Assembly (NCBI RefSeq): GCF_030315975.1
Contig: NZ_JASXSZ010000002.1
Coordinates: 186,001-250,000, forward strand
From: Microbacterium candidum
GTDB taxonomy: Bacteria; Actinomycetota; Actinomycetes; Actinomycetales; Microbacteriaceae
Reading direction: 5' to 3'
Length of the DNA: 64,000 nucleotides
Shown: positions 51,037 through 59,687 of the stretch, piece by piece
Position numbering within the stretch: the stretch's first letter is position 1
Layout: the number at the start of each line of letters is the position of its first letter
The notes under the pieces: generated by a model
Told to the model about the DNA's origin: nothing
Database searches by the model: none
Seen by the model: the letters and a program-made list of their open reading frames with translations, nothing else
Position numbers and translations under genes: made by a program

Positions 51037-51857
51037 CATCCCTCACCGCACCCCGCATCATCCCGCCCGCCGAGCGGAGGCTCAAGAACCGCACCGGCAT
51101 CGGCCAGACCGTGCGCAACACGCTCACGATGGCCGGACGCAACATCATCAAGATCCGCCGCACGCCCGAGCAGCTCGTGGACGTCACGGTCCAGCCGATC
51201 CTGTTCACGCTGATGTTCACGTACATCTTCGGCGGAGCGATCTCAGGCGACGTCCAGTCGTACTTGCCGGTCATCATCCCGGGCATCCTCGTTCAGACGG
51301 TCATCACGACCTCGGTCGTGACGGGCACGCAGCTGCGCGAGGACATGGACAAGGGCGTCTTCGACCGCTTCCGATCCCTGCCGATCGCGCGCATCGCGCC
51401 GCTGTCGGGAGCCCTGCTGGCCGACACCGTGCGCTACGGCATCGCGACCACGCTGACCTTCACGATGGGCTGGATCATGGGCTACCGCCCCGGCGCAGGC
51501 CTTCCCGGCGTGATCGCCGGCGGCATCCTCGTCATCGTGTGCGCCTGGTCGATGAGCTGGATCTTCGCGTTCTTCGGAGTGGTCGCCCGGTCGGCATCGA
51601 GCGTGCAGGGGATCTCGATGCTGATCCTCTTCCCGCTGACGTTCCTCTCGAACGCGTTCGTCCCGACGAGCACGATGCCCCCGTGGCTCGCCTGGTTCGC
51701 GAACGTCAACCCGGTCTCGCACCTCGTCACCGCCGTGCGCGACCTCGCGGACAGCGGGACGGTGGGCTTCGACCTCTGGTATTCGCTCCTCGGCTCACTC
51801 GTCATCGTCGCGGTGTTCGCGCCCCTCGCCGTGCGCGCCTACATGCGGAAGGCCTGA
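51033..51857 (+). CDS. ABC-2 type permease (DrrB-type)
   Basis: The membrane component of the exporter, 274 residues with six predicted helices and the ABC-2 segments LFTLMFTYIFGGAI, GILVQTVI and FLSNAFVPTSTMPPWL. It starts inside the ATPase stop codon (ATGA). The pair would pump hydrophobic compounds or drugs from the membrane. It converges with the SARP-type regulator with one base between the stop codons. Confidence 0.92.
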   Translation: MTSLTAPRIIPPAERRLKNRTGIGQTVRNTLTMAGRNIIKIRRTPEQLVDVTVQPILFTLMFTYIFGGAISGDVQSYLPVIIPGILVQTVITTSVVTGTQLREDMDKGVFDRFRSLPIARIAPLSGALLADTVRYGIATTLTFTMGWIMGYRPGAGLPGVIAGGILVIVCAWSMSWIFAFFGVVARSASSVQGISMLILFPLTFLSNAFVPTSTMPPWLAWFANVNPVSHLVTAVRDLADSGTVGFDLWYSLLGSLVIVAVFAPLAVRAYMRKA

Positions 51858-51858
51858 C

Positions 51859-54800
51859 CTAGACGCGCAGAGCGGCAGACGACAGCAGCCCACGGGCGCG
51901 GGTCACGCGGTCATCCGACGAGAGAGCGGATGCCGCGTCCCGCGCCTTCTGCGTCGCCTCGACGCCTGCGACTTCGGCCGTCCGCGCGAAGAGCGGGTCG
52001 AGCCGCAGGCACGGGAGGTCCTGCCGAGACCCGAGGGATTCGCCGAGGCCCAGGAGCTCCACGGCGATGTCCCTGCACCCGGGCACGGTGAGCGCCCACG
52101 CCGAGACCGCCGTGCAGACCGCGCCGAACACGGGCTTGTCGACGAACTCCTGCATGCGGACGACCGCGAGCATCCGCGTGCGCACGCGGCGCGCCCAGCG
52201 GGCGAGCTCTTCGGGCGGGAGGAGATCGTCGGCCGCCGCCGCAGCCACGAGGCCGGCGACAGCCAGCGTGAACCATGGCGAGGCGCGCTGCACGCTGCGG
52301 GAGAACTGGGCGATCGCGCCGCGGTATCCCACCGCGGCATCGGCCGCGCGTCCTTCGAGGCGGGCGACCTCGGCGAGGCCGAACCGGCCGACCGACGCGA
52401 GCTCCATCCCGTCGGCGCTGAGCTCGTGGCGTTCGGCCAGCTCGGTGAAGAGGGCACGGGCCTCGTCGATGCGTCCGAGATTCAGGAGGCTCGCCGCCCG
52501 CATCCAGTCGAGCTCCTGCATCCCGATGTGCAGGCCGAACACCCGGAAGCCCTCCTCCGCGCGGTCGAGCCACGCGAGCGCCTCCGCGGGCTGCGCGGAC
52601 TGGCTCGCAAGCTGCCCGATGCTCGAGGCCGACATCGCGGCGAGCCAGACAGCGCCCTGCTCGTTCGCCAGCGTCCACGCGCGGCGCACGGCCGCGAGCG
52701 CCACGGCGGGCTGACCGTCGTTCTCCGCGTACTGTCCGAGCGCGAGCTCCGCGACGAGCCGATGCTCGGGGACCTCCGAGGCGCGCAGACGTTCGACGAC
52801 CGCGCCGAGCGACTCGGCCGAGGGGCTGGCCGTGACGATCTCGGCGACCGCGGCGAACGTCGGCGAGACGCGCGGGTCGCCCTGGATGCGGCGCAGCATG
52901 ACCGTGGCGCGCAGGCCCGGCGTGCCCTCGCCGTACTGGGCGGCCGCGGCGCCGATCGTCAGCACGAGCACGAGCGCGTCCAAGGGCACCGCATCCGGTG
53001 TGCGCACAAGGCGCTGCGCGGCCCCCAGCGCGGGCGGGATGCGCTCGGCCATCTCCGAGAACTGCCCGCGGACGAGCCACCCGGGTGCCAGGAGTGCGAA
53101 GGCGAGGACGATCTCGGGGTCGCGGCCATCCTCGTACGCGCGCCGCAGTGCGGCGAGGAGGTTGTCGTGCTCCCCGCGGGTCGCGGTGAACGCGATGGGG
53201 TCGAGGAGGTCGGACACGAGGCCGTCGGCGACGCCCCGCATCCATCGGAACACGCCTTCCCATGCCGCGTCCGTCGCATCGTCGCCGGCGAGCCGGGCGA
53301 GCCCGTATTCGCGGACCGTCTCCAGCATGCGGAAGCGCACCTCGGTGTCGTCGTCCGAGACGATGAGGAGCGACTGCGAGACGAGCCGGTCGAGGATGTC
53401 GTCGACCGGGATGCCGAGCACACCCCGGGCGGTCTCGGCGGAGAACCCCGCCGGCAGGACGGCCAGCGTCGCGAGCGCGTGGCGCGCCTGATCGTCGAGG
53501 AGCTCCCAGCTCCACGCGATGACGGCCTCGAGCGTCCTGTGCCGCTCGGGTGCGGCGCGATCGCCCGTCGTGAGGAGGGCGAAGCGGTCGCGCAGGCGCT
53601 CCTCGATCTGGGCGGGAGTCATGGTGCGCACGCGTGCGGCCGCGAGCTCGATCGCGAGCGGCAGTCCGTCGAGGTGGGCGCAGATGCGGGTCACGACATC
53701 GAGGGGGAGGGATGCGGTGGGCCTCACCGCGCGGGCGCGCTCGAGGAACAGCCGCACGGCCGGGCCGTCGCCGTCGTCCGCGGCGAGCGGGGCGAGGGGA
53801 TGCACGGCCTCCCCCGCGATCGCGAGCGGCGTGCGACTCGTCGTCAGGACGCGCAGGTCGGGGACCGTGCCGAGGATGTCGGAGACCCACGCGGCGGCGC
53901 CGTCGACGACCTGTTCGCAGTTGTCCAGCACGAGCAGCGTCGCGCGCTCGGAAAGAGCAGAGACGATGCGCGCCCGCAGCTCCGGGCGCTGCCGCGGCTC
54001 GACGAGCAGGCCCGAGCCGCCGGCCTCCCCGAGCCCGAGCGCGCCGGCCACGGCGGCGGCGATGTCCTCGCCGGCGCGCACGCTCGCCAGCGGCACGAAG
54101 ACGACGACGGGCGCGTCGGATGCGGCGGCGGCCGCCTGGGCGAGCCGTGTCTTGCCGAGCCCTCCCGCCCCGAGGACCGTCACGACCCGATGCACCCGCA
54201 GCAGCTGCGCGATCGCGGCGAGGTCTGCGTCGCGGCCGAGGAGGACGTTCGGCTCGGCGCGCAGCCCGATCCGCACGCGCGGCGCGATGCGCTCGTCGTC
54301 CGCGCGCAGGAGCCGCGCGTTGAGCTCGGCGATGGCGGCTCCCGGAGACGTGCCGAGGTCGTCTCGGAGTCGCTCGCGCAGTGCGGCGAACACCGCGAGC
54401 GCGTCGGCGGTGCGACCCGCCGCATCCAGAGCCGTCATGAGCTGCGCCGTCGCAGACTCGTCGTAGGGGTTCGCGGCGGCGAGCGCCGTGTAGATCGAGA
54501 CGGCCTCCTCGTCTCGGCCCTGCGCGGTCAGGCCCGCGGCGAGCGCGGTGTCCAGCCGGGCGCGGAGGGATGCGGCGGCATCCGCCAGTTCGGCGCCCAC
54601 AGGGCTTGCACCGAGGTCGGCGCCGGGCTCGCCCTCCCACAGCGCGAGCGCCTGGGCCGCGTACAGCTCCACGCGGCCCTGCGGACTGCGCTCGGCTTCG
54701 ATGATGAGCGTCTCCGCCTCGCGCAGGTCGACGCGGGCGTCCCGCGCGAGCGCGTAGCCCGCGGGCGTCGAGCGGATGACGTCGGCATCCGTCGCCGCCC

Positions 54801-55008
54801 GCACGCGCGAGACGAGCGTCTGCAGGCTCGCACGCGGGTTCTGCGGAGGGTCGTCTCCCCAGACGTCTCCCGCGAGCGCCTCGACGCTGCGGGCGGCCGG
54901 AGCCGCGAGCGCGAGCGCCGCGACGAGCGCGCGCGCCGTCGCGCCGGTCAGCTCGACGCCGCCGATCCGCACCGGCCTGAGGACGTCGACCTGCAGGGGG
55001 ATGCGCAC
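51859..55008 (-). CDS. SARP/AfsR-type regulator with BTAD, NB-ARC and TPR regions
   Basis: A 1049-residue regulator. N-terminal winged-helix DNA-binding domain (about 1-85; SLQTLVSRVR), BTAD domain (about 90-235), NTPase with Walker A GAGGLGKT (280-287) and LLVLDNCEQV, and a long TPR-like C-terminus. The DNA-binding part has a normal SARP layout. In Streptomyces such proteins activate secondary-metabolite clusters; here none is visible. The GTG at 55008 has TAGGCT 6 nt upstream (leaderless). It converges on the DrrAB-type exporter, which could be a target but this is not shown. Confidence 0.9.
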   Translation of the reverse strand: MRIPLQVDVLRPVRIGGVELTGATARALVAALALAAPAARSVEALAGDVWGDDPPQNPRASLQTLVSRVRAATDADVIRSTPAGYALARDARVDLREAETLIIEAERSPQGRVELYAAQALALWEGEPGADLGASPVGAELADAAASLRARLDTALAAGLTAQGRDEEAVSIYTALAAANPYDESATAQLMTALDAAGRTADALAVFAALRERLRDDLGTSPGAAIAELNARLLRADDERIAPRVRIGLRAEPNVLLGRDADLAAIAQLLRVHRVVTVLGAGGLGKTRLAQAAAAASDAPVVVFVPLASVRAGEDIAAAVAGALGLGEAGGSGLLVEPRQRPELRARIVSALSERATLLVLDNCEQVVDGAAAWVSDILGTVPDLRVLTTSRTPLAIAGEAVHPLAPLAADDGDGPAVRLFLERARAVRPTASLPLDVVTRICAHLDGLPLAIELAAARVRTMTPAQIEERLRDRFALLTTGDRAAPERHRTLEAVIAWSWELLDDQARHALATLAVLPAGFSAETARGVLGIPVDDILDRLVSQSLLIVSDDDTEVRFRMLETVREYGLARLAGDDATDAAWEGVFRWMRGVADGLVSDLLDPIAFTATRGEHDNLLAALRRAYEDGRDPEIVLAFALLAPGWLVRGQFSEMAERIPPALGAAQRLVRTPDAVPLDALVLVLTIGAAAAQYGEGTPGLRATVMLRRIQGDPRVSPTFAAVAEIVTASPSAESLGAVVERLRASEVPEHRLVAELALGQYAENDGQPAVALAAVRRAWTLANEQGAVWLAAMSASSIGQLASQSAQPAEALAWLDRAEEGFRVFGLHIGMQELDWMRAASLLNLGRIDEARALFTELAERHELSADGMELASVGRFGLAEVARLEGRAADAAVGYRGAIAQFSRSVQRASPWFTLAVAGLVAAAAADDLLPPEELARWARRVRTRMLAVVRMQEFVDKPVFGAVCTAVSAWALTVPGCRDIAVELLGLGESLGSRQDLPCLRLDPLFARTAEVAGVEATQKARDAASALSSDDRVTRARGLLSSAALRV

Positions 55009-55014
55009 GCTGCG

Positions 55015-55020
55015 AGCCTA
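55015..55020 (-). promoter_or_regulatory. -10 box for leaderless SARP gene
   Basis: TAGGCT on the minus strand, then 6 nt, then the GTG at 55008; the same hexamer and spacing as at 27258. Confidence 0.5.
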
Positions 55021-55087
55021 GCCCGCGCCCCGGACGCCATCCCGTGACGCGGCGCGCCTCCGTGCCCCAGAAGGCCCGCGGTTCCTT

Positions 55088-55260
55088 GAGCGAGCGACGG
55101 TCGTCGAGCGAGCGACGGTCGTCGAGCGAGCGACGGTCGTCGAGCGAGTCGAAACGCACAGTCGAAACGCAGAGAGACGAAACGCAGCGGGCCGATTTCA
55201 CGACTCGCCGCGTTTCGTCTCATCGCCTGCGCTCCTCGCGGGAGCGACCCGCGTCGAGGA
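55088..55260. repeat. 18-bp tandem repeats and BIME-like inverted repeats
   Basis: Three perfect 18-bp units (GAGCGAGCGACGGTCGTC at 55088-55105, 55106-55123, 55124-55141) are followed by GAGCGAGTCGAAACGC, two more GAAACGC motifs, and the inverted GCGTTTCGTCTCATCGC near 55210. The region between the haloperoxidase stop and the SARP start is almost entirely repeat. Similar sequences are common between genes in Microbacteriaceae. Confidence 0.7.
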
Positions 55261-55273
55261 AGCGCGGTCTCAA

Positions 55274-56626
55274 TCAGCTCGTCGGCTGGAAGAAGTTGCC
55301 GACGACGTACCGGCCGACGGTCCTGCCGAGCGAGGCGCCCTGCAGATCCGAATTGCGGTAGTGGACTCCGACGAGGACGCGGGCCCAGTCGATCTCCTTC
55401 ACGACGTCCTGGAAGCGCGCGTACGTCCGCATCCGCTCGGTGACACCGGGTGCCCGGCTGTCCAGCGTGAAGGTGACGGCGTCCGTTCCGAAGAACGCAT
55501 CGAGGGCTTGGACCATGGCCCCGCCGATGCACGCGTGCGCCGCCGGATAGTCCGGGAAGTTCGGCGTCGCGCCCAGCGGCTTCCACGTCGGGTCGGCGGT
55601 GGTGGCCGGGTTCCCGTCCGTGTTCGCGCCGGCGATCGCCTGGTAGGGACGCCAGAACCAGTAGTGGTACTTGGCGTCGAAGCACGCGATCAGCGCGTCG
55701 CCGCTCGCGACCTCCGTCATCGACATCATGCGGGCTGTCTGCACGAGATCGAGCCCCTGGGCCGCCGCGAGGCGGAGGAGGCCGTCGTCCCACTGGCGGG
55801 TGTCGTGGTCCGTCCAGAAGAGGGCCTCGTCCGTCTGCGCCGGAGTCCTGGTGGCGCTGACGGCACCGCCGATGGCCTCCAGCTGATCGACGTCGGCCGC
55901 GTACTCCGTGCTCGTCAGTGCGTTGGGACCGCCCGGACGGAACTGCGACGCGCTCGTCATCGCCAGCGGCCGCATGCCCGGCAGGCACAGCCCGAGCACC
56001 GGGCCCGAAGCATTGGGCTGCCAGACCCCGGGACCCGCGGGCGGGAGGCCCAGCTGCTGGACCGTCGTGGTGCATCCCCGGCCGTCGTTCTGCCGGAGTG
56101 CGAGCACGCCCACGGCCGCGGCATGACCGGCTGCGACGCCGTCGGTCTTCGCCTGGCCGTCCGGGATCGCAGCGAGGTAGGCGGCGTAGTCGGCGTCGAC
56201 GATGGCGATGTTCCCCTGCAGCTGCGGCTCCAGACCGACCAGCGTGTCATGGGCGGCCGTTGCGATCGCGGCGTCGGGCGACGCACCCGCGGGGGCGGGA
56301 GCCGTGGGGGCGTACGGCTTGTAGCCGCCGTCCAGGGCGACCGCCGCGTCGTAGATGGCGACATGGACGATGGCCATGTACACGCCGCCCTCGCCCGGGA
56401 ACTTGTTGCCGAAGTTCTCCGGGCCGTTGACGCCTCCGGCGCCGGCGGGAACGATGGCGCACCGTGCCTCCGTGCTCCAGAACGCGACGGGTGTCGTCGC
56501 GGCCGGATAGTGCGCGGCGGGCGCGCACTGCGTGATCGGTGCGGGCGTCGCACCGATGTCGGGGGTGGCTCCGGCAAGCCCCAGTGCCGTCGGGAGGACG
56601 GCGAGAAGAGCCACGATCGATTTCAT
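55274..56626 (-). CDS. Secreted vanadium-dependent haloperoxidase-like protein (PAP2 fold)
   Basis: A 450-residue exported protein: signal peptide (about 1-20), then an all-helical PAP2/haloperoxidase domain. The vanadate/phosphate-binding residues can be traced: K319 and R326-P327 (KYHYWFWRP), H364 in YPAAH, R391 in SR, and H422 (GVHYRNSD). The Ser and Gly of the classical PSGH are both Ala here, which may alter activity or the bound anion. It could be a haloperoxidase or an acid phosphatase; the sequence does not decide. The ATG at 56626 has AAGGGGAAG upstream. Confidence 0.8.
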   Translation of the reverse strand: MKSIVALLAVLPTALGLAGATPDIGATPAPITQCAPAAHYPAATTPVAFWSTEARCAIVPAGAGGVNGPENFGNKFPGEGGVYMAIVHVAIYDAAVALDGGYKPYAPTAPAPAGASPDAAIATAAHDTLVGLEPQLQGNIAIVDADYAAYLAAIPDGQAKTDGVAAGHAAAVGVLALRQNDGRGCTTTVQQLGLPPAGPGVWQPNASGPVLGLCLPGMRPLAMTSASQFRPGGPNALTSTEYAADVDQLEAIGGAVSATRTPAQTDEALFWTDHDTRQWDDGLLRLAAAQGLDLVQTARMMSMTEVASGDALIACFDAKYHYWFWRPYQAIAGANTDGNPATTADPTWKPLGATPNFPDYPAAHACIGGAMVQALDAFFGTDAVTFTLDSRAPGVTERMRTYARFQDVVKEIDWARVLVGVHYRNSDLQGASLGRTVGRYVVGNFFQPTS

Positions 56627-56749
56627 TGTCTTCCCCTTCTCGAATCGAGCGCCGCGAAGATGGGAGCCCACGGGGAAGGTCTCGGATCGTCAGCTCGGCA
56701 CAGCGCCGACGCTATTCCTCCGAATCCGGGATGAAATCAGGGGTTCCCC

Positions 56750-59473
56750 TTAACTTTGCTCACGGTCCGATCCGGGCTCGAGACGGTAGACGAGCGACAG
56801 CTCGGTGCGCGAGCGCACACCCAATTTCGCGTAGACGTGGGAGAGGTGGGTCTCCACGGTCCCGACGCGGAGGAACAGCGCGGCCGCGACCTCTTGATTG
56901 CTGCGGCCTTTCGCGACGAGGGCGGCGACGCGGTGCTCGGCGGGCGTCAGACCCTCGGTCCGTGTGCGGCCTCCGATCCGCCCGAGCTCGGCGTGGGCGT
57001 TCGCGATCCACGTACCGGCCCCCAGCTCCTCGAACCCGGCCAGCGCGGCGACGATCGCCTCGCTGGCCTCGCGCTTCTTGAGCTGGCGACGGCGGGCGGT
57101 GCCGAGCGCGAGCAGGGCGCGGGCACGACCGAACGAATCGCCCGTCTGCTCGTGCCTGTGGACCGCATCCTCGAGGAGCGCAGCGGCCTCCGACACGTCG
57201 CCGCGGGCACTGGCCAGGAGGCCGCGGCAGCGGATCATGTGCGCGAGCGTGCGAAGATCCGCGGCCGGCCTCCCCTCCTCCCACGCTTCGAGGACGCGTC
57301 CCGCCTCGTCCACGCGATCGAGCGCAAGCAGTGCCTCGACCTGATCGGCCGTCCACCAACGGAGCCCCGCGTCGCGCCACCCGAGTCTGGTGGTGGTCGC
57401 CTCCGCCTCCTCGAAACGATCGATCGCCGCCCGCGGGTCGCCGCCGCGAAGGGCCGCCACGCCGAGGATCCCGAGGTGGACGGGGGTGGGGAAGCCGAAC
57501 TGCTCGCGAGCCAGCTGGAGGGCCCGCTCCGAGTGGGCGCGCGCGACGTCGAGCTGCCCGCGGTCGACCGCGATCAGTGAGATCGGAATGTGGATCCACG
57601 GCACCTCGAGTCCGTATTGGACGTAGAGGTCGAAGGCGCGATCCGCATACTCGGCCGCGCGCTCCCAGCGCCCGAGACCATGTTCGATGTGCGCGAGCTG
57701 GCGGAGTGCATCGGCGGCCAGCAGCTCGTCGACGTCGCAGATGTCCTCGTAGACGCGCTCGACCATGTGGCATGTCTCATCGGTGTCCCCGATGGCGTCC
57801 GTGAGGTCCAGCACCGCACTCGCGATCCTGCGTGCATCACCGGTGGCCAAGGCGAGCTCATAGCCGCGCCGCGCATATCCCGGCGCCTCCGGGTCGCCGG
57901 TGGCGAGTCCCATCATCACCATCATCGAGAGCGCTTCTGCGCGCAGCGCATCGTCGTCGAGCTCCTCCGCCATCTCGAGCGCGACACGCGCGCGGGCGAA
58001 AGCGGCATCGAACCCTTCGATGTGGCGCGTCGTCCAGGCCAGCCGGCATTGGATCGCCGCCTGCATCGCCGGGCGCGATGCCGCCTCTCGCTGCGCTTCC
58101 TCGAGGAGCGCAACGGCCTGGCCGAGACCCTCGAACTCCGCAAGGAGGAGCAGCACGTCGGCCCGGAGCGGCCCGAGTCCGCGATCGTCCAGCAGGTTGC
58201 GAGCGAGCGTCCGCGCGCGGGTCCACTCTCCGGCGGCGCGCTCGGCTCGCGCGGCGGCGAGCGCCCGCCGACGGTGCTCGTCGACCGCGCCGGCAGGCGT
58301 CAGCCGGAGCGCCGCCTCGGCGAGCTCGGCCGCACCGGCCAGCGCTGCGCGATTCGACGCGAAGACCGCCGCCTCCTCCAACGCGGTCGCGACGGCCGCA
58401 TCCGGCTCGTCCGTCGCGAGGGCGAGGTGCCGTGCGCGCATGACAGGATCTGCGACGACGGCGGCGATGCGCTCGTGCACGGTCCGTCGCCGCCGGCCCA
58501 GATCGCCGTAGAGGACCGATGAGAGCAGCGGGTGGGTGAAGCGGATCGCGCCGCCCTCGCGCTCCACGAGATGCTCCGCGATCGCGGGATCGAGCGCGCC
58601 CGTGTCCGCTCCCATGCGCTCCAGGAGCGACACCGACGGCGAGCCCGTCGCCGCGGCGAACGCGAGCACCTCGCGCGTGTCTTCGGGCACCGCTTCGAGG
58701 CGTGCTCGGACGACCTCGGCGAGCGTGGGCGGAACGAGCAGGACCCGGAGCGGGTCGGCATCCTCGTCGACCATGCGGGCGAGCCCGAGAGCGAAGATCG
58801 GGTTCCCGCCGGATTCCTCGTGGATGCGCACGAGGGTCTGATGCGCGAACGGACGCCCGAGGCGGGCCGTGAGGAGCGTGCGCAGCGGGCCGACGTCGAG
58901 CGGCCCGATCGAGAGACGCTCGACGTCGACAGCCTCCTCGAGTTCCGAGGTCCCCGGTCGGCGCGCGAGGATGACGCGGACCGGCGCGTCGACACGTCGC
59001 AGCGCCGAGGCGAGCGTGCGTATCGAGGATGCGTCGAACCACTGGACGTCGTCGATGGCGACGACGACTCGCGTGCGCGCGGCGAGGAGCCGCACGACAT
59101 CGCGCACGGCGACAACCAGGGCGCGCTCGTCCGCGGCTCCTCCCGTTGTCTCGCCCTCCCGCAGCAGTGCGACCTCGAGCGCATGTCGTCGGGGTGCGGT
59201 CAACTGGTCGACGACACCGTCCAAGACCGGATCGAGGAGATCGCCGAGGCCCATGAGGGCCAGGCCGCGCTCGGCCTCCGCCGGCCTCGACCGGAGCACG
59301 AGACAGCCTCGTTCGCGCGCGGCCGAGACCGCTGCCTGCCACAGCGTCGACTTGCCGATCCCCGGCTCGCCATGGAGAACGAGCCCCGCGGCCTCCGAGA
59401 TCGGGGCGTCGAGGAACGCGTGGATCGTGCGGAGCTCCTGATCGCGACCCACCACATCCCCAGTGGCGTTCAC
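56750..59473 (-). CDS. Second large ATP-binding LuxR-family regulator (LAL type)
   Basis: A 907-residue MalT-like regulator. Walker A is GEPGIGKST (35-43), Walker B-like VVVAIDDVQWFD. A long helical repeat region follows, and a C-terminal LuxR helix-turn-helix with LTPAEHRVAALVAKGRSNQEVA and VGTVETHLSHVYAKLG. It is related in design but not close in sequence to the regulator at 43115. I used the GTG at 59473; a second GTG at 59479 is possible. It diverges from the MFS gene leader, so it may sense the exported compound, but no motif links them. The ligand is unknown. Confidence 0.88.
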   Translation of the reverse strand: MNATGDVVGRDQELRTIHAFLDAPISEAAGLVLHGEPGIGKSTLWQAAVSAARERGCLVLRSRPAEAERGLALMGLGDLLDPVLDGVVDQLTAPRRHALEVALLREGETTGGAADERALVVAVRDVVRLLAARTRVVVAIDDVQWFDASSIRTLASALRRVDAPVRVILARRPGTSELEEAVDVERLSIGPLDVGPLRTLLTARLGRPFAHQTLVRIHEESGGNPIFALGLARMVDEDADPLRVLLVPPTLAEVVRARLEAVPEDTREVLAFAAATGSPSVSLLERMGADTGALDPAIAEHLVEREGGAIRFTHPLLSSVLYGDLGRRRRTVHERIAAVVADPVMRARHLALATDEPDAAVATALEEAAVFASNRAALAGAAELAEAALRLTPAGAVDEHRRRALAAARAERAAGEWTRARTLARNLLDDRGLGPLRADVLLLLAEFEGLGQAVALLEEAQREAASRPAMQAAIQCRLAWTTRHIEGFDAAFARARVALEMAEELDDDALRAEALSMMVMMGLATGDPEAPGYARRGYELALATGDARRIASAVLDLTDAIGDTDETCHMVERVYEDICDVDELLAADALRQLAHIEHGLGRWERAAEYADRAFDLYVQYGLEVPWIHIPISLIAVDRGQLDVARAHSERALQLAREQFGFPTPVHLGILGVAALRGGDPRAAIDRFEEAEATTTRLGWRDAGLRWWTADQVEALLALDRVDEAGRVLEAWEEGRPAADLRTLAHMIRCRGLLASARGDVSEAAALLEDAVHRHEQTGDSFGRARALLALGTARRRQLKKREASEAIVAALAGFEELGAGTWIANAHAELGRIGGRTRTEGLTPAEHRVAALVAKGRSNQEVAAALFLRVGTVETHLSHVYAKLGVRSRTELSLVYRLEPGSDREQS

Positions 59474-59551
59474 GCACACATCATCCCAGGCATCCGTCGG
59501 CGGCGGCACCCGCCCGTGCGGCGGGCCCGCGGTCTCCCAGCTCGGCCCTGT

Positions 59552-59557
59552 TAGGGT
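59552..59557 (+). promoter_or_regulatory. -10 box upstream of MFS leader ORF
   Basis: TAGGGT, then 6 nt, then a GTG at 59564 that starts an 8-codon ORF. The spacing fits transcription starting at that GTG, so the small ORF would be translated from a leaderless end. No clear -35 is visible. Confidence 0.45.
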
Positions 59558-59563
59558 CGCAGA

Positions 59564-59590
59564 GTGCTTCACATCGTGATGTTCATCTGA
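59564..59590 (+). CDS. Candidate leader peptide (8 codons) upstream of the MFS gene
   Basis: GTG to TGA encoding (M)LHIVMFI. It is too short for homology and rests on position: it follows a TAnnnT box by 6 nt and precedes two mutually exclusive hairpins and the MFS start codon by about 98 nt. Small upstream ORFs of this kind stall ribosomes in attenuated resistance genes; that role here is inference. Confidence 0.35.
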   Translation: MLHIVMFI

Positions 59591-59627
59591 CGGCCCTGCG
59601 TCCCACCTGCGCAGGTTCTCATCCGTC

Positions 59628-59680
59628 GAGGGTCGATTCGACGACCCTCCGGACCTTTCACCGTCAGATTCCTTCCGGAG
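59628..59680 (+). promoter_or_regulatory. Two overlapping leader hairpins before the MFS gene
   Basis: Hairpin A: GAGGGTCG (59628-59635) with CGACCCTC (59642-59649). Hairpin B: CTCCGGA (59647-59653) with TCCGGAG (59674-59680), which contains the Shine-Dalgarno GGAG (59677-59680). A and B share bases 59647-59649, so they cannot both form. Forming A would release the ribosome-binding site; forming B would hide it. A further palindrome ACCTGCGCAGGT lies at 59605-59616. Confidence 0.55.
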
Positions 59681-59687
59681 CATCCCT

